The notes under the pieces were generated by a model. It ran no database searches. It was not told the DNA's origin and saw only the letters and a program-made list of their open reading frames with translations. The translations under genes were made by a program, and so were the position numbers. From Micromonospora pisi (GTDB lineage: Bacteria; Actinomycetota; Actinomycetes; Mycobacteriales; Micromonosporaceae), in assembly GCF_003633685.1 (NCBI RefSeq), contig NZ_RBKT01000001.1, positions 4,030,001 to 4,094,000 of the forward strand: a stretch of 64,000 nt of DNA. The letters run 5' to 3'. Within the stretch, counting starts at the first letter, position 1. Every line of letters begins with the position of its first letter. This document shows positions 37,066 to 46,200 of this stretch, one piece after another.

Positions 37066-38043
37066 TCACCCGGCCGACGGTGGGGGCGGGTCGACCGCCG
37101 GCCCGTCGGCCCTTTCCGTCCTGTCCGAACTGGGCGGATCCTCCGAGGTTCCCGAGTCGGTTGTGGCGGTTGGGTCACCGAATGCGGGTGCCGGGCTCGA
37201 CCCGACCCCGCCGTACGGCGGCGCAGGCGTGAATCCGGGCGGGTAGCCCGGCGGGAGGTATCCCACCGGCGGGTAACCCACGGGCGGCGGGTAGCCGTAG
37301 CCGGGCCAGTACGTCGGGAGGTGCCGGCGGGCGGAGAAGTAACGGTTTGCCGACGGCAGCAACAGCAGCACCGCCGCGCCGGCGGCCAGCGCGGTGGCGA
37401 TCAGGACGAGCACCGGGGAGAGGAGCGTAACCGTGTCCCACACCGGATCCGACTCGCTGTAGAGCTGGCCGTAGAAATCGGATTCGGCATAGTCCGGGTA
37501 GTCCGGGTCTCCTCGGTAGTCCGGGTCTCCTGGGTAGTCCGGGTCGGTCGGGAAATCCGGGTCGATCGGAGGCGCGCCGATCATGGGATCCGTCAGTCCA
37601 CCGAAGATGAGCAGCGGGATGATCGACGCCACCGCGCCCTGGCCGGCACAGCAGAGCAGCGTCAGACCGACCGGGATCAGGGCGAAGATCCGGGCCACGT
37701 TCCGTCCCCGCAGCAACGGCGGTACGCAGGCCGCCAGCCAGATCACCAACAGCAGCGCCAGCGCACCGGGGATCAGCGTCGTCACCATGTTGCCCAGCCG
37801 CTCGCCGGTCACCTCGTCCGGCGCGGCCCGGGTCAGCGCGGCGATCCGGTCGATCCGGTTGTGGTAGGAGATCGCGTACACCACCTGGAGCGCGATGTCG
37901 ACCAGCAGCACGGCAGCGGCGGCGAGGAGCAGCCAGCCGGCGACGGTCACCCCGGACGGACGTCCGGCCGAGGGCGTCGCCGGGAACGGAAGGAAGCCGG
38001 GCGACGGAGGTCCTGCGGCCGGGTACGTCGATGCGTCGCTCAC
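37066..38043 (-). CDS. Four-helix membrane protein with DPDY repeats, paralogue C
   Basis: A 325-residue protein. Proline-rich start, membrane segments (about 33-57, 93-113, 120-147 and 205-228), and an outer loop with DPDYPGDPDYRGDPDY repeats. LLLLPSANRYFSAR and a Pro/Gly/Tyr-rich tail (GYPPPVGYPPVGYLPPGY) follow. Related to the proteins at 30611 and 31402, which flank the other end of the DUF350/SpeE operon. Function unknown. Confidence 0.78.
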   Translation of the reverse strand: MSDASTYPAAGPPSPGFLPFPATPSAGRPSGVTVAGWLLLAAAAVLLVDIALQVVYAISYHNRIDRIAALTRAAPDEVTGERLGNMVTTLIPGALALLLVIWLAACVPPLLRGRNVARIFALIPVGLTLLCCAGQGAVASIIPLLIFGGLTDPMIGAPPIDPDFPTDPDYPGDPDYRGDPDYPDYAESDFYGQLYSESDPVWDTVTLLSPVLVLIATALAAGAAVLLLLPSANRYFSARRHLPTYWPGYGYPPPVGYPPVGYLPPGYPPGFTPAPPYGGVGSSPAPAFGDPTATTDSGTSEDPPSSDRTERADGPAVDPPPPSAG

Positions 38044-38127
38044 CGCCGTGAGGTTAATGATCGGTCCGGGCTGGCGACAGTACGCGATCAGCCGGTCCGT
38101 GCCACCGTACGGATCAACACGTACGGA

Positions 38128-38505
38128 TCAGGGGTGGTCGAGCTGTGCGGCGGCGTACTCGCCGAGCGTGGTCCGGTCCATCAGGCAGCCGGTGCAGGTG
38201 GTGAACTCGGCCGATTCTCCGGTGAGCGACTCCCAGGCGGCACGGGCCGCGGCCGGGTCGAAACGGTTGAGCAGGGTCGCCGCGTAGACCTTGCCGGCGG
38301 CCGAGCCGTTCGCGAGCAGCCAGGAGATCTGCGAGCGCACCTCGTCCACCTTGCTGGGCAGCGCCACCTCCAGGACGTGGTACGCCTCCGTCGGGGGCAG
38401 GACCTGGCCGGCGATGCCCACCCCGCCGAACGCCACCACCTCGGCGACGCGGAGTTCGCGCACCGCCTCGGCGATGCCGTCACTGGGTTCCGTGGACTGG
38501 GCCAT
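38128..38505 (-). CDS. Conserved actinobacterial protein, unknown
   Basis: A 125-residue soluble protein from ATG 38505 (MAQSTEPSDGIAEAVRELRV). Its features are VVAFGGVGIAGQVLPPTEAYHVLEVALP and a CTGC motif near residue 103 that could bind metal. No known family is recognised. It lies between clpB and paralogue C on the same strand, with 84 bases to each side. Confidence 0.65.
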   Translation of the reverse strand: MAQSTEPSDGIAEAVRELRVAEVVAFGGVGIAGQVLPPTEAYHVLEVALPSKVDEVRSQISWLLANGSAAGKVYAATLLNRFDPAAARAAWESLTGESAEFTTCTGCLMDRTTLGEYAAAQLDHP

Positions 38506-38541
38506 GTGCCGATTGTGCCCCAGTCGGGGCCTTCCGAACCC

Positions 38542-38593
38542 GGATCCCGGTGGTTGCCTACCGCCCGTCCAACGGTCGCGACCACCGGGATCC
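38542..38593 (-). terminator. Stem-loop terminator after clpB
   Basis: Perfect 13-bp arms GGATCCCGGTGGT (38542-38554) and complement (38581-38593) with a 26-base loop, 7 bases beyond the clpB stop. Confidence 0.78.
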
Positions 38594-38599
38594 CGTCCG

Positions 38600-41191
38600 T
38601 CAGCCGGCGGAGACCGCCAGCGCGTCCTTGCTCTCGGCCAGGTCGACCCGGACCACGTCGCCGTCGCGAATGTCACCGGCGAGCAGGGACCGGGCGAGCC
38701 GGTCGCCGATCGCCGACTGCACCAGCCGGCGCAGCGGGCGGGCGCCGTAGATCGGGTCGTACCCGTGGTCGGCCAGCCAGTCGCGGGCCGGGTCGCTGAC
38801 GACCAGGGCGAGCCGCCGATCGGCCAGCCGTCGGCGCAGCCGGTCGAGCTGTATGTCCACGATGGACCTGAGGTCGACGCCGGTCAGGGCCGCGAAGACC
38901 ACGATGTCGTCGAGCCGGTTGAGGAACTCCGGCTTGAAATGGGTACGGACCACCGCGAGCACCGCGTCGCGACGCTGCTCCTCGGAGAGGGTCGGATCGG
39001 CGATCTGCCCCGAACCGAGGTTGGAGGTGAGGATCAGGATCGCGTTGCGGAAGTCGACCGTACGCCCCTGCCCGTCGGTGAGCCGACCGTCGTCGAGCAC
39101 CTGGAGCAGCACGTCGAAGACGTCCGGATGGGCCTTCTCCACCTCGTCCAGCAACACCACCGAGTACGGCCGGCGGCGCACTGCCTCGGTGAGCTGGCCG
39201 CCCTCCTCGTACCCGACGTAGCCGGGCGGGGCACCGACCAACCGGGCCACCGAGTGCTTCTCGGCGTACTCGCTCATGTCGATGCGTACCATGGCCCGCT
39301 CGTCGTCGAAGAGGAACTCGGCCAGGGCCTTGCCCAGCTCCGTCTTGCCGACCCCGGTGGGGCCGAGGAAGAGGAAGCTGCCGGTGGGCCGGTCCGGGTC
39401 GGCGACGCCAGCGCGGGCGCGACGGACCGCGTCGGAGACGGCGGCGACCGCTTCGGCCTGCCCGACCACCCGGGAGCCGAGTGAGTCCTCCATCCGCAGC
39501 AGCTTGGCCGTCTCGCCTTCGAGGAGCCGGCCGGCCGGAATGCCGGTCCAGGAGGCGACCACGGCGGCGATGTCGTCGGCGCCGACCTCCTCCTTGAGCA
39601 TCGCCCCGGCGGCCTGGAGTACGGCGAGTTCGGCCTCTGCCTTGGCCAGTTCGCCCTGCATGGTCGGGATGCGGCCGTACCGCAGTTCGGCGGCGCGCTC
39701 CAACTCACCGTCGCGTTCGGCCCGTTCGGCCTCGCCACCGAGCCGTTCCAGCTCCTCCTTGGCGGCGGAGAGGCGGGTGATGTGCTCCTTCTCCAGTCGC
39801 CACCGGTCGCTGAGCGCGGTGAGCTGTTCGCGCTTGTCGGCCAGTTCCTTGCGCAGCCGCGTCAGGCGCTCGGCCGAGGCGGCGTCCGGCTCCTTGGCCA
39901 GCGCCATCTCCTCGATCTCCAGTCGCCGTACCGCCCGCTCGATCTCGTCCACCTCGACCGGACGGGAGTCGATCTCCATCCGGAGCCGGGAGGCGGACTC
40001 GTCGACCAGGTCGATCGCCTTGTCCGGCAGGAAGCGTTCGGTGATGTACCGGTCGGAGAGGGTGGCGGCGGCGACCAGGGCGGCGTCGGTGATCCGTACG
40101 CCGTGGTGCACCTCGTAGCGCTCCTTGAGCCCACGGAGGATGCCGATGGTGTCCTCGACGGTCGGCTCGCCGACCAGCACCGGCTGGAACCTCCGCTCCA
40201 GCGCCGGGTCCTTCTCGATGTGCTCGCGGTATTCGTCGAGCGTGGTGGCACCGACCATGCGGAGTTCGCCCCGGGCGAGCATGGGCTTGAGCATGTTGCC
40301 CGCGTCCATCGAGCCCTCGCCCTTACCGGCGCCGACCACGGTGTGCAGCTCGTCGAGGAAGGTGATCACCTGGCCGTCGGAGCCCTTGATCTCTTCCAGC
40401 ACCGACTTGAGGCGCTCCTCGAACTGCCCCCGGTACTGCGCCCCGGCGACCATCGCGCCCAGGTCGAGCGAGACCAGCTTCTTGTCCCGCAGCGACTCCG
40501 GTACGTCCCCGGCGACGATGCGCTGGGCCAGCCCTTCGACGATCGCGGTCTTGCCGACCCCGGGTTCGCCGATCAGGACCGGGTTGTTCTTGGTACGCCG
40601 GGAGAGCACCTGGATCACCCGACGGATCTCGGAGTCACGCCCGATCACCGGATCGATCTTGCCGGCACGGGCGCTGGCGGTCAGGTCGACGCCGTACTTC
40701 TCCAGGGCCTGATAGGTCTGCTCCGGGTCGGCGCTGGTCACCCGGCGGTCGCCGCCGCGTACGGCAGGGAAGGCCGCGACCAGGTTCTCCTCTGTGACAC
40801 CCGCGCTCTTGAGCGCCTGGGCCACCACGCCACCCACCCGGGCCAGCCCGGCGAGCAGGTGTTCGGTGGAGGTGTATTCGTCGCCCAGCGGGCGGGCGAT
40901 CTGCTCGGCCGCGCCGATCGCGTTGGCGAACTCGCGGGAGAGACTGGGTTCGGCGACACTGGCACCACGCGCGGCGGGCAGGTTCTCGACCGCGCGGGCT
41001 GCCGCCCGACGGATCTCCACCGCGTTGGCGCCGACGGCGCGCAGCAGGCCACCGGCGGTGGAACCACCGGTGTCCAACAGCGACAACAGCAGGTGCCACG
41101 GTTCGACGGTGGCGTGTCCGCGCTGGTTGGCGATGGCCACCGCACCGGTGATGACTTCGCGGCTCTTCGTGGTAAGGCGTTCGGCGTTCAT
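38600..41191 (-). CDS. clpB: ClpB/Hsp104 disaggregase
   Basis: An 863-residue AAA+ chaperone from ATG 41191 (AGGGGAG upstream). N domain ([29 protein letters not shown]), first ATPase ([35 protein letters not shown]), the long coiled-coil middle domain (about 390-510), and second ATPase ([30 protein letters not shown]). It extracts proteins from aggregates together with DnaK/DnaJ/GrpE. A HAIR operator for HspR lies 42 bases before the start, linking it to the dnaK operon at 48-53 kb. Confidence 0.97.
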   Translation of the reverse strand: MNAERLTTKSREVITGAVAIANQRGHATVEPWHLLLSLLDTGGSTAGGLLRAVGANAVEIRRAAARAVENLPAARGASVAEPSLSREFANAIGAAEQIARPLGDEYTSTEHLLAGLARVGGVVAQALKSAGVTEENLVAAFPAVRGGDRRVTSADPEQTYQALEKYGVDLTASARAGKIDPVIGRDSEIRRVIQVLSRRTKNNPVLIGEPGVGKTAIVEGLAQRIVAGDVPESLRDKKLVSLDLGAMVAGAQYRGQFEERLKSVLEEIKGSDGQVITFLDELHTVVGAGKGEGSMDAGNMLKPMLARGELRMVGATTLDEYREHIEKDPALERRFQPVLVGEPTVEDTIGILRGLKERYEVHHGVRITDAALVAAATLSDRYITERFLPDKAIDLVDESASRLRMEIDSRPVEVDEIERAVRRLEIEEMALAKEPDAASAERLTRLRKELADKREQLTALSDRWRLEKEHITRLSAAKEELERLGGEAERAERDGELERAAELRYGRIPTMQGELAKAEAELAVLQAAGAMLKEEVGADDIAAVVASWTGIPAGRLLEGETAKLLRMEDSLGSRVVGQAEAVAAVSDAVRRARAGVADPDRPTGSFLFLGPTGVGKTELGKALAEFLFDDERAMVRIDMSEYAEKHSVARLVGAPPGYVGYEEGGQLTEAVRRRPYSVVLLDEVEKAHPDVFDVLLQVLDDGRLTDGQGRTVDFRNAILILTSNLGSGQIADPTLSEEQRRDAVLAVVRTHFKPEFLNRLDDIVVFAALTGVDLRSIVDIQLDRLRRRLADRRLALVVSDPARDWLADHGYDPIYGARPLRRLVQSAIGDRLARSLLAGDIRDGDVVRVDLAESKDALAVSAG

Positions 41192-41232
41192 GGGCTCCCC
41201 TGATCGGCGTGTCCACTGGTGACGACACAACC

Positions 41233-41259
41233 AGAGTTGAGTCTATTCCGCTCAACTCT
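41233..41259. promoter_or_regulatory. HAIR operator (HspR site) upstream of clpB
   Basis: AGAGTTGAG (41233-41241), 9-base spacer, CTCAACTCT (41251-41259). It holds GTTGAGT-N7-GCTCAAC, the HspR-associated inverted repeat with one changed base, and lies over the likely clpB promoter. Confidence 0.87.
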
Positions 41260-41370
41260 ACGCTGTGATGGCGATCACTTCTCGTCCCGCTCCACTGGGC
41301 CCCTACCGCCTGTGATCAGCACTCCCCTGCTCCTGCGGCACGTGAGCCGGCACACGGTACCGTTGCGCCC

Positions 41371-41871
41371 GTGCGAGTACGCGTAGAACAGACCGCCCTA
41401 CCCGGGATCGGCGTACGTCACGACATGGTGACCACGTCCGGGCGCCGGTTAGGTGTGGTCACCCACCGCAGTGGCCGACGTGACCTGGTCTTCTACGACC
41501 GGGACGACCCCGATGCCTGCACCGCGGACATCCCGCTGACCGACGACGAGGCGGAGGCGCTGGCCGACATCCTCGGCGCCTCGCTGATGCTGGGTCAGCT
41601 CTCCGGACTGCGCCAGCAGGCCGCCGGCCTGCTCACCGAGCAGATCTCCATTCCGGCGGGGTCACCGTTCGTCGGACGGCGACTGGGCGACACCAAGGCT
41701 CGCACCCGGACCAGCGCCTCGATCGTGGCAGTGCTGCGCGAGCGTGAGGTCATCGCCTCCCCGGACCCCGCATTCCGCTTCGAAGCTGGCGATGTGGTGG
41801 TCGTGGTCGGCACCCGCAAGGGTCTCGACGGCGTCACCGCGATCCTCGCCGACGGCGATCCGGACGGCTGA
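41371..41871 (+). CDS. Antiporter regulatory subunit with TrkA-C domain (KhtT-like)
   Basis: A 166-residue protein from GTG 41371. N-terminal half (VEQTALPGIGVRHDM, DLVFYDRDDPDA) as in KhtT, then a TrkA-C domain (SPFVGRRLGD, SIVAVLREREVI, FRFEAGDVVVVVGT). KhtT gates the KhtU potassium/proton antiporter by binding a nucleotide or sensing pH or methylglyoxal stress. The next gene starts 4 bases downstream. The pair is divergent from clpB. Confidence 0.9.
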   Translation: MRVRVEQTALPGIGVRHDMVTTSGRRLGVVTHRSGRRDLVFYDRDDPDACTADIPLTDDEAEALADILGASLMLGQLSGLRQQAAGLLTEQISIPAGSPFVGRRLGDTKARTRTSASIVAVLREREVIASPDPAFRFEAGDVVVVVGTRKGLDGVTAILADGDPDG

Positions 41872-41875
41872 GCGG

Positions 41876-43087
41876 ATGCACGATCAGACCGTCCTGCTCA
41901 TCGAAGTCGGCGCACTGCTGCTCGGGCTCGGCCTGCTCGGCCGACTCAGCCGGCGGATCGGTCTCTCTCCGATCCCGCTCTACCTCCTCGCCGGCCTGGC
42001 CTTCGGCCACGGCGGCATCGTGCCCCTCTCGGCCAGCGAGGAGTTCTTCGCCGTCGGCGCCGAGATCGGCGTGATCCTGCTGCTGGTCATGCTGGGGCTG
42101 GAGTACACCGCCAGCGAACTCGTCGGCAACCTGCGTGCCGCCGCCCCGGCCGGACTGATCGACGGGTTGCTCAACGCACTGCCCGGAGCGGCCTTCGCGC
42201 TCCTGCTCGGCTGGGGCTGGCTCGCCGCCGTGGTGCTCGCCGGCATCACCTGGGTCTCCTCGTCCGGCGTGATCGCCAAGGTCCTGGCCGACCTCGGCCG
42301 GCTCGGTAACCGGGAAACCCCGGTGATCCTCTCGATCCTGGTCATCGAAGACCTCGCGATGGCGCTCTACCTGCCGCTGGTCACCGCGCTACTGGCCGGG
42401 ATCGGGCTGCTCGGCGGCGCCCAGGCACTGGTGATCGCGGTCGCCACCGTCGTCGTGGTGCTGGTGGTGGCCATCCGGTACGGGCACATCATCTCGCGCA
42501 TGTTCGCGCCCCAGGACCCGGAGGCGCTGCTGCTCGGCGTACTCGGGTTGACCCTGCTCGTGGCCGGACTGGCGGCCGGGCTGAAGGTCTCGGCGGCAGT
42601 TGGCGCGTTCCTCGTCGGCATCGCGCTCTCCGGGCCGGTGGCGCACCACGCGACCCAACTGCTCTCGCCGCTGCGGGACCTCTTCGCCGCGGTCTTCTTC
42701 GTCTTCTTCGGGCTCGCCACCGATCCGGCCGACATGCCGCCGGTGCTGCTTCCGGCACTGGGCCTGGCGATCGTGACCATGGGCACCAAGGTGCTCACCG
42801 GCTATCTGGCCGCTCGTCGGGTCGGGATCGCCCTACCGGGCCGTTGGCGTACGGGACTCGCGCTGGTGCCCCGCGGCGAGTTCTCCATCGTCATCGCCGG
42901 GTTGGCGGTCACCTCGGCCGGCGTGGCGATGGAACCGCAACTGGCCCCGCTCGCGACGGCGTACGTCCTGATCACCGTGGTCACCGGACCGATGCTGGCC
43001 CGGCTGCCGGACATGCGCTGGTTCAAGGACTGGCTGCGCCGCAAGGCACAGTCGGCTGCGATGAGTCCGGCACCCGTTGCGGACTGA
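41876..43087 (+). CDS. Cation:proton antiporter, CPA2 family (KhtU-like)
   Basis: A 403-residue membrane protein from ATG 41876 with 11 to 13 helices. FFAVGAEIGVILLLVMLGLEYT, TWVSSSGVIAKVL, SILVIEDLAMALYL (acidic residue in the ion path) and RTGLALVPRGEFSIVIAGLA are typical CPA2 antiporter segments. No C-terminal RCK domain is attached; that part is the separate KhtT-like protein upstream. Exports K+ (or Na+) in exchange for protons. Confidence 0.93.
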   Translation: MHDQTVLLIEVGALLLGLGLLGRLSRRIGLSPIPLYLLAGLAFGHGGIVPLSASEEFFAVGAEIGVILLLVMLGLEYTASELVGNLRAAAPAGLIDGLLNALPGAAFALLLGWGWLAAVVLAGITWVSSSGVIAKVLADLGRLGNRETPVILSILVIEDLAMALYLPLVTALLAGIGLLGGAQALVIAVATVVVVLVVAIRYGHIISRMFAPQDPEALLLGVLGLTLLVAGLAAGLKVSAAVGAFLVGIALSGPVAHHATQLLSPLRDLFAAVFFVFFGLATDPADMPPVLLPALGLAIVTMGTKVLTGYLAARRVGIALPGRWRTGLALVPRGEFSIVIAGLAVTSAGVAMEPQLAPLATAYVLITVVTGPMLARLPDMRWFKDWLRRKAQSAAMSPAPVAD

Positions 43088-43096
43088 ATCGCCCCG

Positions 43097-43120
43097 GTAC
43101 GGGGGACTCTCCGTACTTTT
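43097..43120 (+). terminator. Short stem-loop with T-run after the antiporter gene
   Basis: GTACGG/CCGTAC stem, 8-base loop, then TTTT. One of the few places here with a T tract, although the stem is only 6 bp. Confidence 0.45.
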
Positions 43121-43258
43121 GACGTAACGGCTTGATGAAATGGCACGTCAGGGTTCTTCCCCAGATCGGCGGCGACACGCTACGGTGTCGCCGCAGCAGG
43201 TTAGTGGTGTGCACGGGATGCCTCGGGTGTCCCGTGCTCGCGAGCGGAAGGTCGCCGG

Positions 43259-43690
43259 GTGAGCGTGCAAGAGACCGCGTTCCAAGGCTTCTCCAACCCG
43301 GTGGACCCGTCTCCGGCAGAGTTGCGCGCCTGGGCCTACCAACCGGACTCGGTGCCGCTGCAATCCATGCCACAGGACTGGGACCTGCTGGTCTCCGGTG
43401 ACCGGCTCATCACCACCCTCTTCGAACTGGCGATGGACCGCTCCTGCCCGGCCCGCCGGTTCGCGCTGCACTGCCTCTACATCTACGCCGCCGACGGGAT
43501 CCGGACCAAGTTCCGGGCCCACCCGAAGCGGCGGCTGCGCAAGCTCGTCGAGCAGGCCGAGCAGACCGGCGACGAGCCGATGCTGGTCTGGGCGCACAAC
43601 AGTCGGGTCCTGCTGGCCAGGCCGGAACTCTTCAACTACCACGAGTGGTGCGAGGGTGGCCTGGTCCGCCAGGGCCGCCGCCTCGGCTGA
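43259..43690 (+). CDS. Conserved actinobacterial protein, unknown
   Basis: A 143-residue soluble protein from GTG 43259. WDLLVSGDRLITTLFELAMD, CPARRFALHCLYIYAADGIRT and FRAHPKRRLRKLVEQAE suggest an all-helical fold. Seen widely in actinomycetes as an uncharacterised protein; no catalytic motif is visible. Its own terminator follows. Confidence 0.75.
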   Translation: MSVQETAFQGFSNPVDPSPAELRAWAYQPDSVPLQSMPQDWDLLVSGDRLITTLFELAMDRSCPARRFALHCLYIYAADGIRTKFRAHPKRRLRKLVEQAEQTGDEPMLVWAHNSRVLLARPELFNYHEWCEGGLVRQGRRLG

Positions 43691-43708
43691 GAGCAACGCA
43701 CAGACAAC

Positions 43709-43735
43709 GCCCCGCACCGGTCCCGGTACGGGGCG
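43709..43735. terminator. Stem-loop terminator between converging genes
   Basis: CGCCCCGCACCGG (43709-43721) pairs with CCGGTACGGGGCG (43723-43735), with one mismatch. Located between the 43259 gene and the converging DUF397 gene. Confidence 0.7.
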
Positions 43736-43749
43736 CGTCAAGCTTTCGT

Positions 43750-43938
43750 TCAGTGTTGTTTCGTGAGCGCCACGAACGCCCGCCACGTGGCCGGGCCGAA
43801 GGCCAGCATGCCGCCGTCGCGGTCCTTGCTGTCCCGCACCAACACCCGGCCGGGCAGGTTGTCGGCAACCTCGACACACGCGCCGCCGTTCGTGCCCGAC
43901 CTGGTCGACTTCCGCCACCGGGCGCCGGTCACATCCAT
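43750..43938 (-). CDS. DUF397 family small protein
   Basis: A 62-residue protein from ATG 43938: ARWRKSTRSGTNGGACVEVAD, VRDSKDRDGGMLAFGPATWRAF. This is a complete DUF397 domain. In actinomycetes DUF397 genes lie next to XRE/DUF5753 regulators and form a two-part module thought to act as antitoxin-like or developmental switches (WhiJ/AbaA type). Here its start overlaps the end of the partner gene by 10 bases, but the partner is broken by a stop codon. Confidence 0.92.
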   Translation of the reverse strand: MDVTGARWRKSTRSGTNGGACVEVADNLPGRVLVRDSKDRDGGMLAFGPATWRAFVALTKQH

Positions 43939-44726
43939 GTCTTTGCCACTTCCCTCACCACGTCCAGCGTCTGCCTGCCGGGGAGAGCCTCGCTGGTCAG
44001 GCCGTCCCACCGCACATTGAGCCTAGCAACGTCCACCTGGCGCTCGAAGACCTGCGCGTCGAGCTGGTTGTCGATGTAACCGGCCCGCGTCCCGTTCGAC
44101 AGGTCGGCGATGATGAAACCGCCCTGTAGTCCGGGGTAGATGCCGTGGTCGACCGGGATCACGCTGACGTGGATGTTGGGTCGCTCCATCTGGGCGAGCA
44201 GATGCTCGATCTGGTGGCTCATCACGTCATGGCCGCCGCAGATCCGGCGCAGCACCATCTCGTCCAGCACCAGGAACATCTCCGGCGGGTTCTCCCGGTC
44301 GAGAATCGCCTGTCGCGACATCCGCTCGGCCACCTTCTCGTCGAGCCGGGCACCGGAGAGACCGCCGGTCCGGAACAGCGCCCGCGCGTACGCCTCGGTC
44401 TGCAACAGGCCGGGCACGAAGGCGGGTTCGTACTAGCGCAGGGTGAGTGCGTCGCGCTCGTATTCCAGCCATTCGCGGAGCCAGACCGGCGAGGCGGCGT
44501 CCCGGACCAACTCCTCCCAGAGGTTGACGAAGAAGCCGCCGGTTTCGAGCGCCTCGTCCAGCAACCTCAGGAACTTCTCGTCGGGCGTCGCCCTTCCCTG
44601 CTCGATGTTGCTGATGTGCGAATCCGAACAGAAAGTCCGCTTTCCCAACGCGACCTGGTTCATGTTGGCGGCGACCCGACGGCGCCTGATTTCACGGACC
44701 AAAAATTCCGAGGGAGAAATTCCCAC
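43929..44726 (-). pseudogene. XRE/DUF5753 regulator interrupted by an amber codon
   Basis: The HTH part from GTG 44726 (VGISPSEFLVREIRRRR, HISNIEQGRATPDEKFLRLL, WLREWLEYERDALTLR) ends at TAG 44435-44433. The same frame continues at once with YEPAFVPGLLQTEAYARA and the whole DUF5753 domain to 43929. Intact relatives have a residue, often Trp, at this place, so TGG to TAG is the likely change. No other damage is seen, suggesting a recent event or readthrough. A downstream GTG (44417) could start a DUF5753-only fragment. The start GTG has GGAGAGG 10 bases upstream. Confidence 0.85.
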
Positions 44727-44967
44727 GCCTGCCACACCTCTCCACGATTTCGGGATTTGCCGATCGACCATCACTCGCGGTGCTGGTTCGTCCACGAAGC
44801 GGGTTGTGCTGTTCCGACAGTAAGGGCTTTCGCACCACAGTGTCATCAAGGAACCGCTCGGACCCTCCCGGCGCAAACGACCGGACGTGGACGGGCGGAA
44901 CTGGGGGCCGTCCCGCGCTCCGTCCCCGTCTGACCGGGGCGGCCCCACCTGACGCCGAGGAGGTGCG

Positions 44968-45162
44968 ATGTTTCTCGTCCAGCGCTGGTGGAACCGACTC
45001 CGCTTCGTCTCCACCGACCCGACTCCGCCGCCCCCGTCCACGAGGGAAACCCCGCCGCCGGCCTGGGCCACCGGGCCGACCCGCGTGTACATGCCGATGA
45101 CGCTGACCCTGGGTCAACGCACTGGATACCGGGTGAACCGCCACCGCGGTGACCGGGCATGA
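44968..45162 (+). CDS. Small protein of unknown function
   Basis: A 64-residue protein from ATG 44968 with GAGGAGGTG upstream. It begins MFLVQRWWNRLRF, has a proline run, and ends VNRHRGDRA. No membrane segment or motif. Its TGA overlaps the ATG of the next gene (ATGA), which supports translation as a pair. Found divergent from an XRE/DUF397 module. Confidence 0.6.
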   Translation: MFLVQRWWNRLRFVSTDPTPPPPSTRETPPPAWATGPTRVYMPMTLTLGQRTGYRVNRHRGDRA

Positions 45163-45437
45163 ACGAGCCACCGCCCGCCCCCGCGTCGCACCAGCCGCTA
45201 CGCCCGCTCTGGGTCTGCCGGATCGACGCCTACCCGTGGCCGTGCGCCGACGCCCGGCTCCACCTCACCGCCGAATTTCGCGGCAGGACCCTCGCCCTGA
45301 CCCTGTTCCTCGCCACCCACTACGTCGAGGCGCTCGGCGACCTGCACACCATCGATCCCGAACTGGGTGCCCCACCAGACTCCCGCGTCCTCTACGAACG
45401 GTTCCTCGGCTGGGTGCCCGTACGACGCCACGAGTAG
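45159..45437 (+). CDS. Small conserved protein, unknown
   Basis: A 92-residue protein from ATG 45159 (overlaps the previous gene by 4 bases). WVCRIDAYPWPCADARLHLTAEF, LFLATHYVEALGDLH and VLYERFLGWVP are its conserved-looking parts. Soluble, two Cys. Similar small genes occur beside XRE/DUF397 modules in actinomycetes. Function unknown. Confidence 0.65.
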   Translation: MNEPPPAPASHQPLRPLWVCRIDAYPWPCADARLHLTAEFRGRTLALTLFLATHYVEALGDLHTIDPELGAPPDSRVLYERFLGWVPVRRHE

Positions 45438-45507
45438 TACCTTGACCACAAACTGCACAGGTTTGCTCGGCTCACGGCACCCAGCGTTGCCGGTACGCTG
45501 AGCCACC

Positions 45508-46200
45508 ATGATCGACCCACGGCCGCTGCCACAGCCACTCCCTGCCGAACGTGTGCTGGAGCTTGCCGCGCCGATGCTTGCCGAGGTGGGTGGCGAGTGG
45601 CAGCTAACCGACGGGCCGATGCTGCGGTCGGGATCGTTGGGCGTCCGGGTTCTTCCGGCGGACAGCGACGATTACCGCCACCTGGACCTGGAGATCCTGC
45701 TGAATGTGGACCGGCCGGACGCGCCAACGGTCGTCGACTGCACCCTTGGCCTCGCGGCCGATCCGGTCGAGGCCGCCCGTCAGGCGATCCAGGCGTGGAT
45801 TGAGACCTGCCTGGTGACGGTCCTGGAGATGATTGAGCAGCAAGGGCGACTGGCAAACCACTTCAGCTCCGGCGACCAGGGCGGATTCGCCGGCTGGCAC
45901 GCGATCGTCAGCAATGTGACCGGGTGGTCCGTCGACGGATCGCAGGGCAAGCAGGAGTGGTTCGCCGAGGCGATGCCGTGGTCGACCCTGGCGCCTGTGA
46001 TCACGGCCGGGCTCGACCGCCCATATCTCAATGGCGTTCGCATGCTCGTCGGCCAGGGTGGTGACTTCACCGAGTGCGAGGTCCGGATCAACGGCCAGCG
46101 GCACGAACCATCCGCTGCGGCGCTCGCTGCCCTGGACTGGCCGCGCACCGACCGTTTCGGCCTGGCACGCACCTTCGTCCTCCTGGTAGGCCCCGACTAG
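45508..46200 (+). CDS. DUF6348 family protein
   Basis: A 230-residue protein. WIETCLVTVLEMIEQQGRLAN, HFSSGDQGGFAGWHAIVSN, PYLNGVRMLVGQGGDFTECEV and RINGQRHEPS are typical of DUF6348, a family of unknown function common in actinobacteria and seen in polymorphic-toxin immunity-like contexts. Its TAG lies within CTAG, shared with the stop of the converging methyltransferase. Confidence 0.8.
   Translation: MIDPRPLPQPLPAERVLELAAPMLAEVGGEWQLTDGPMLRSGSLGVRVLPADSDDYRHLDLEILLNVDRPDAPTVVDCTLGLAADPVEAARQAIQAWIETCLVTVLEMIEQQGRLANHFSSGDQGGFAGWHAIVSNVTGWSVDGSQGKQEWFAEAMPWSTLAPVITAGLDRPYLNGVRMLVGQGGDFTECEVRINGQRHEPSAAALAALDWPRTDRFGLARTFVLLVGPD

Noticed and set aside
37490-37570. Short direct repeats resembling a CRISPR or VNTR array.
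   Set aside because: They are in-frame DPDY codon repeats within a membrane protein gene; no spacers and no cas genes.
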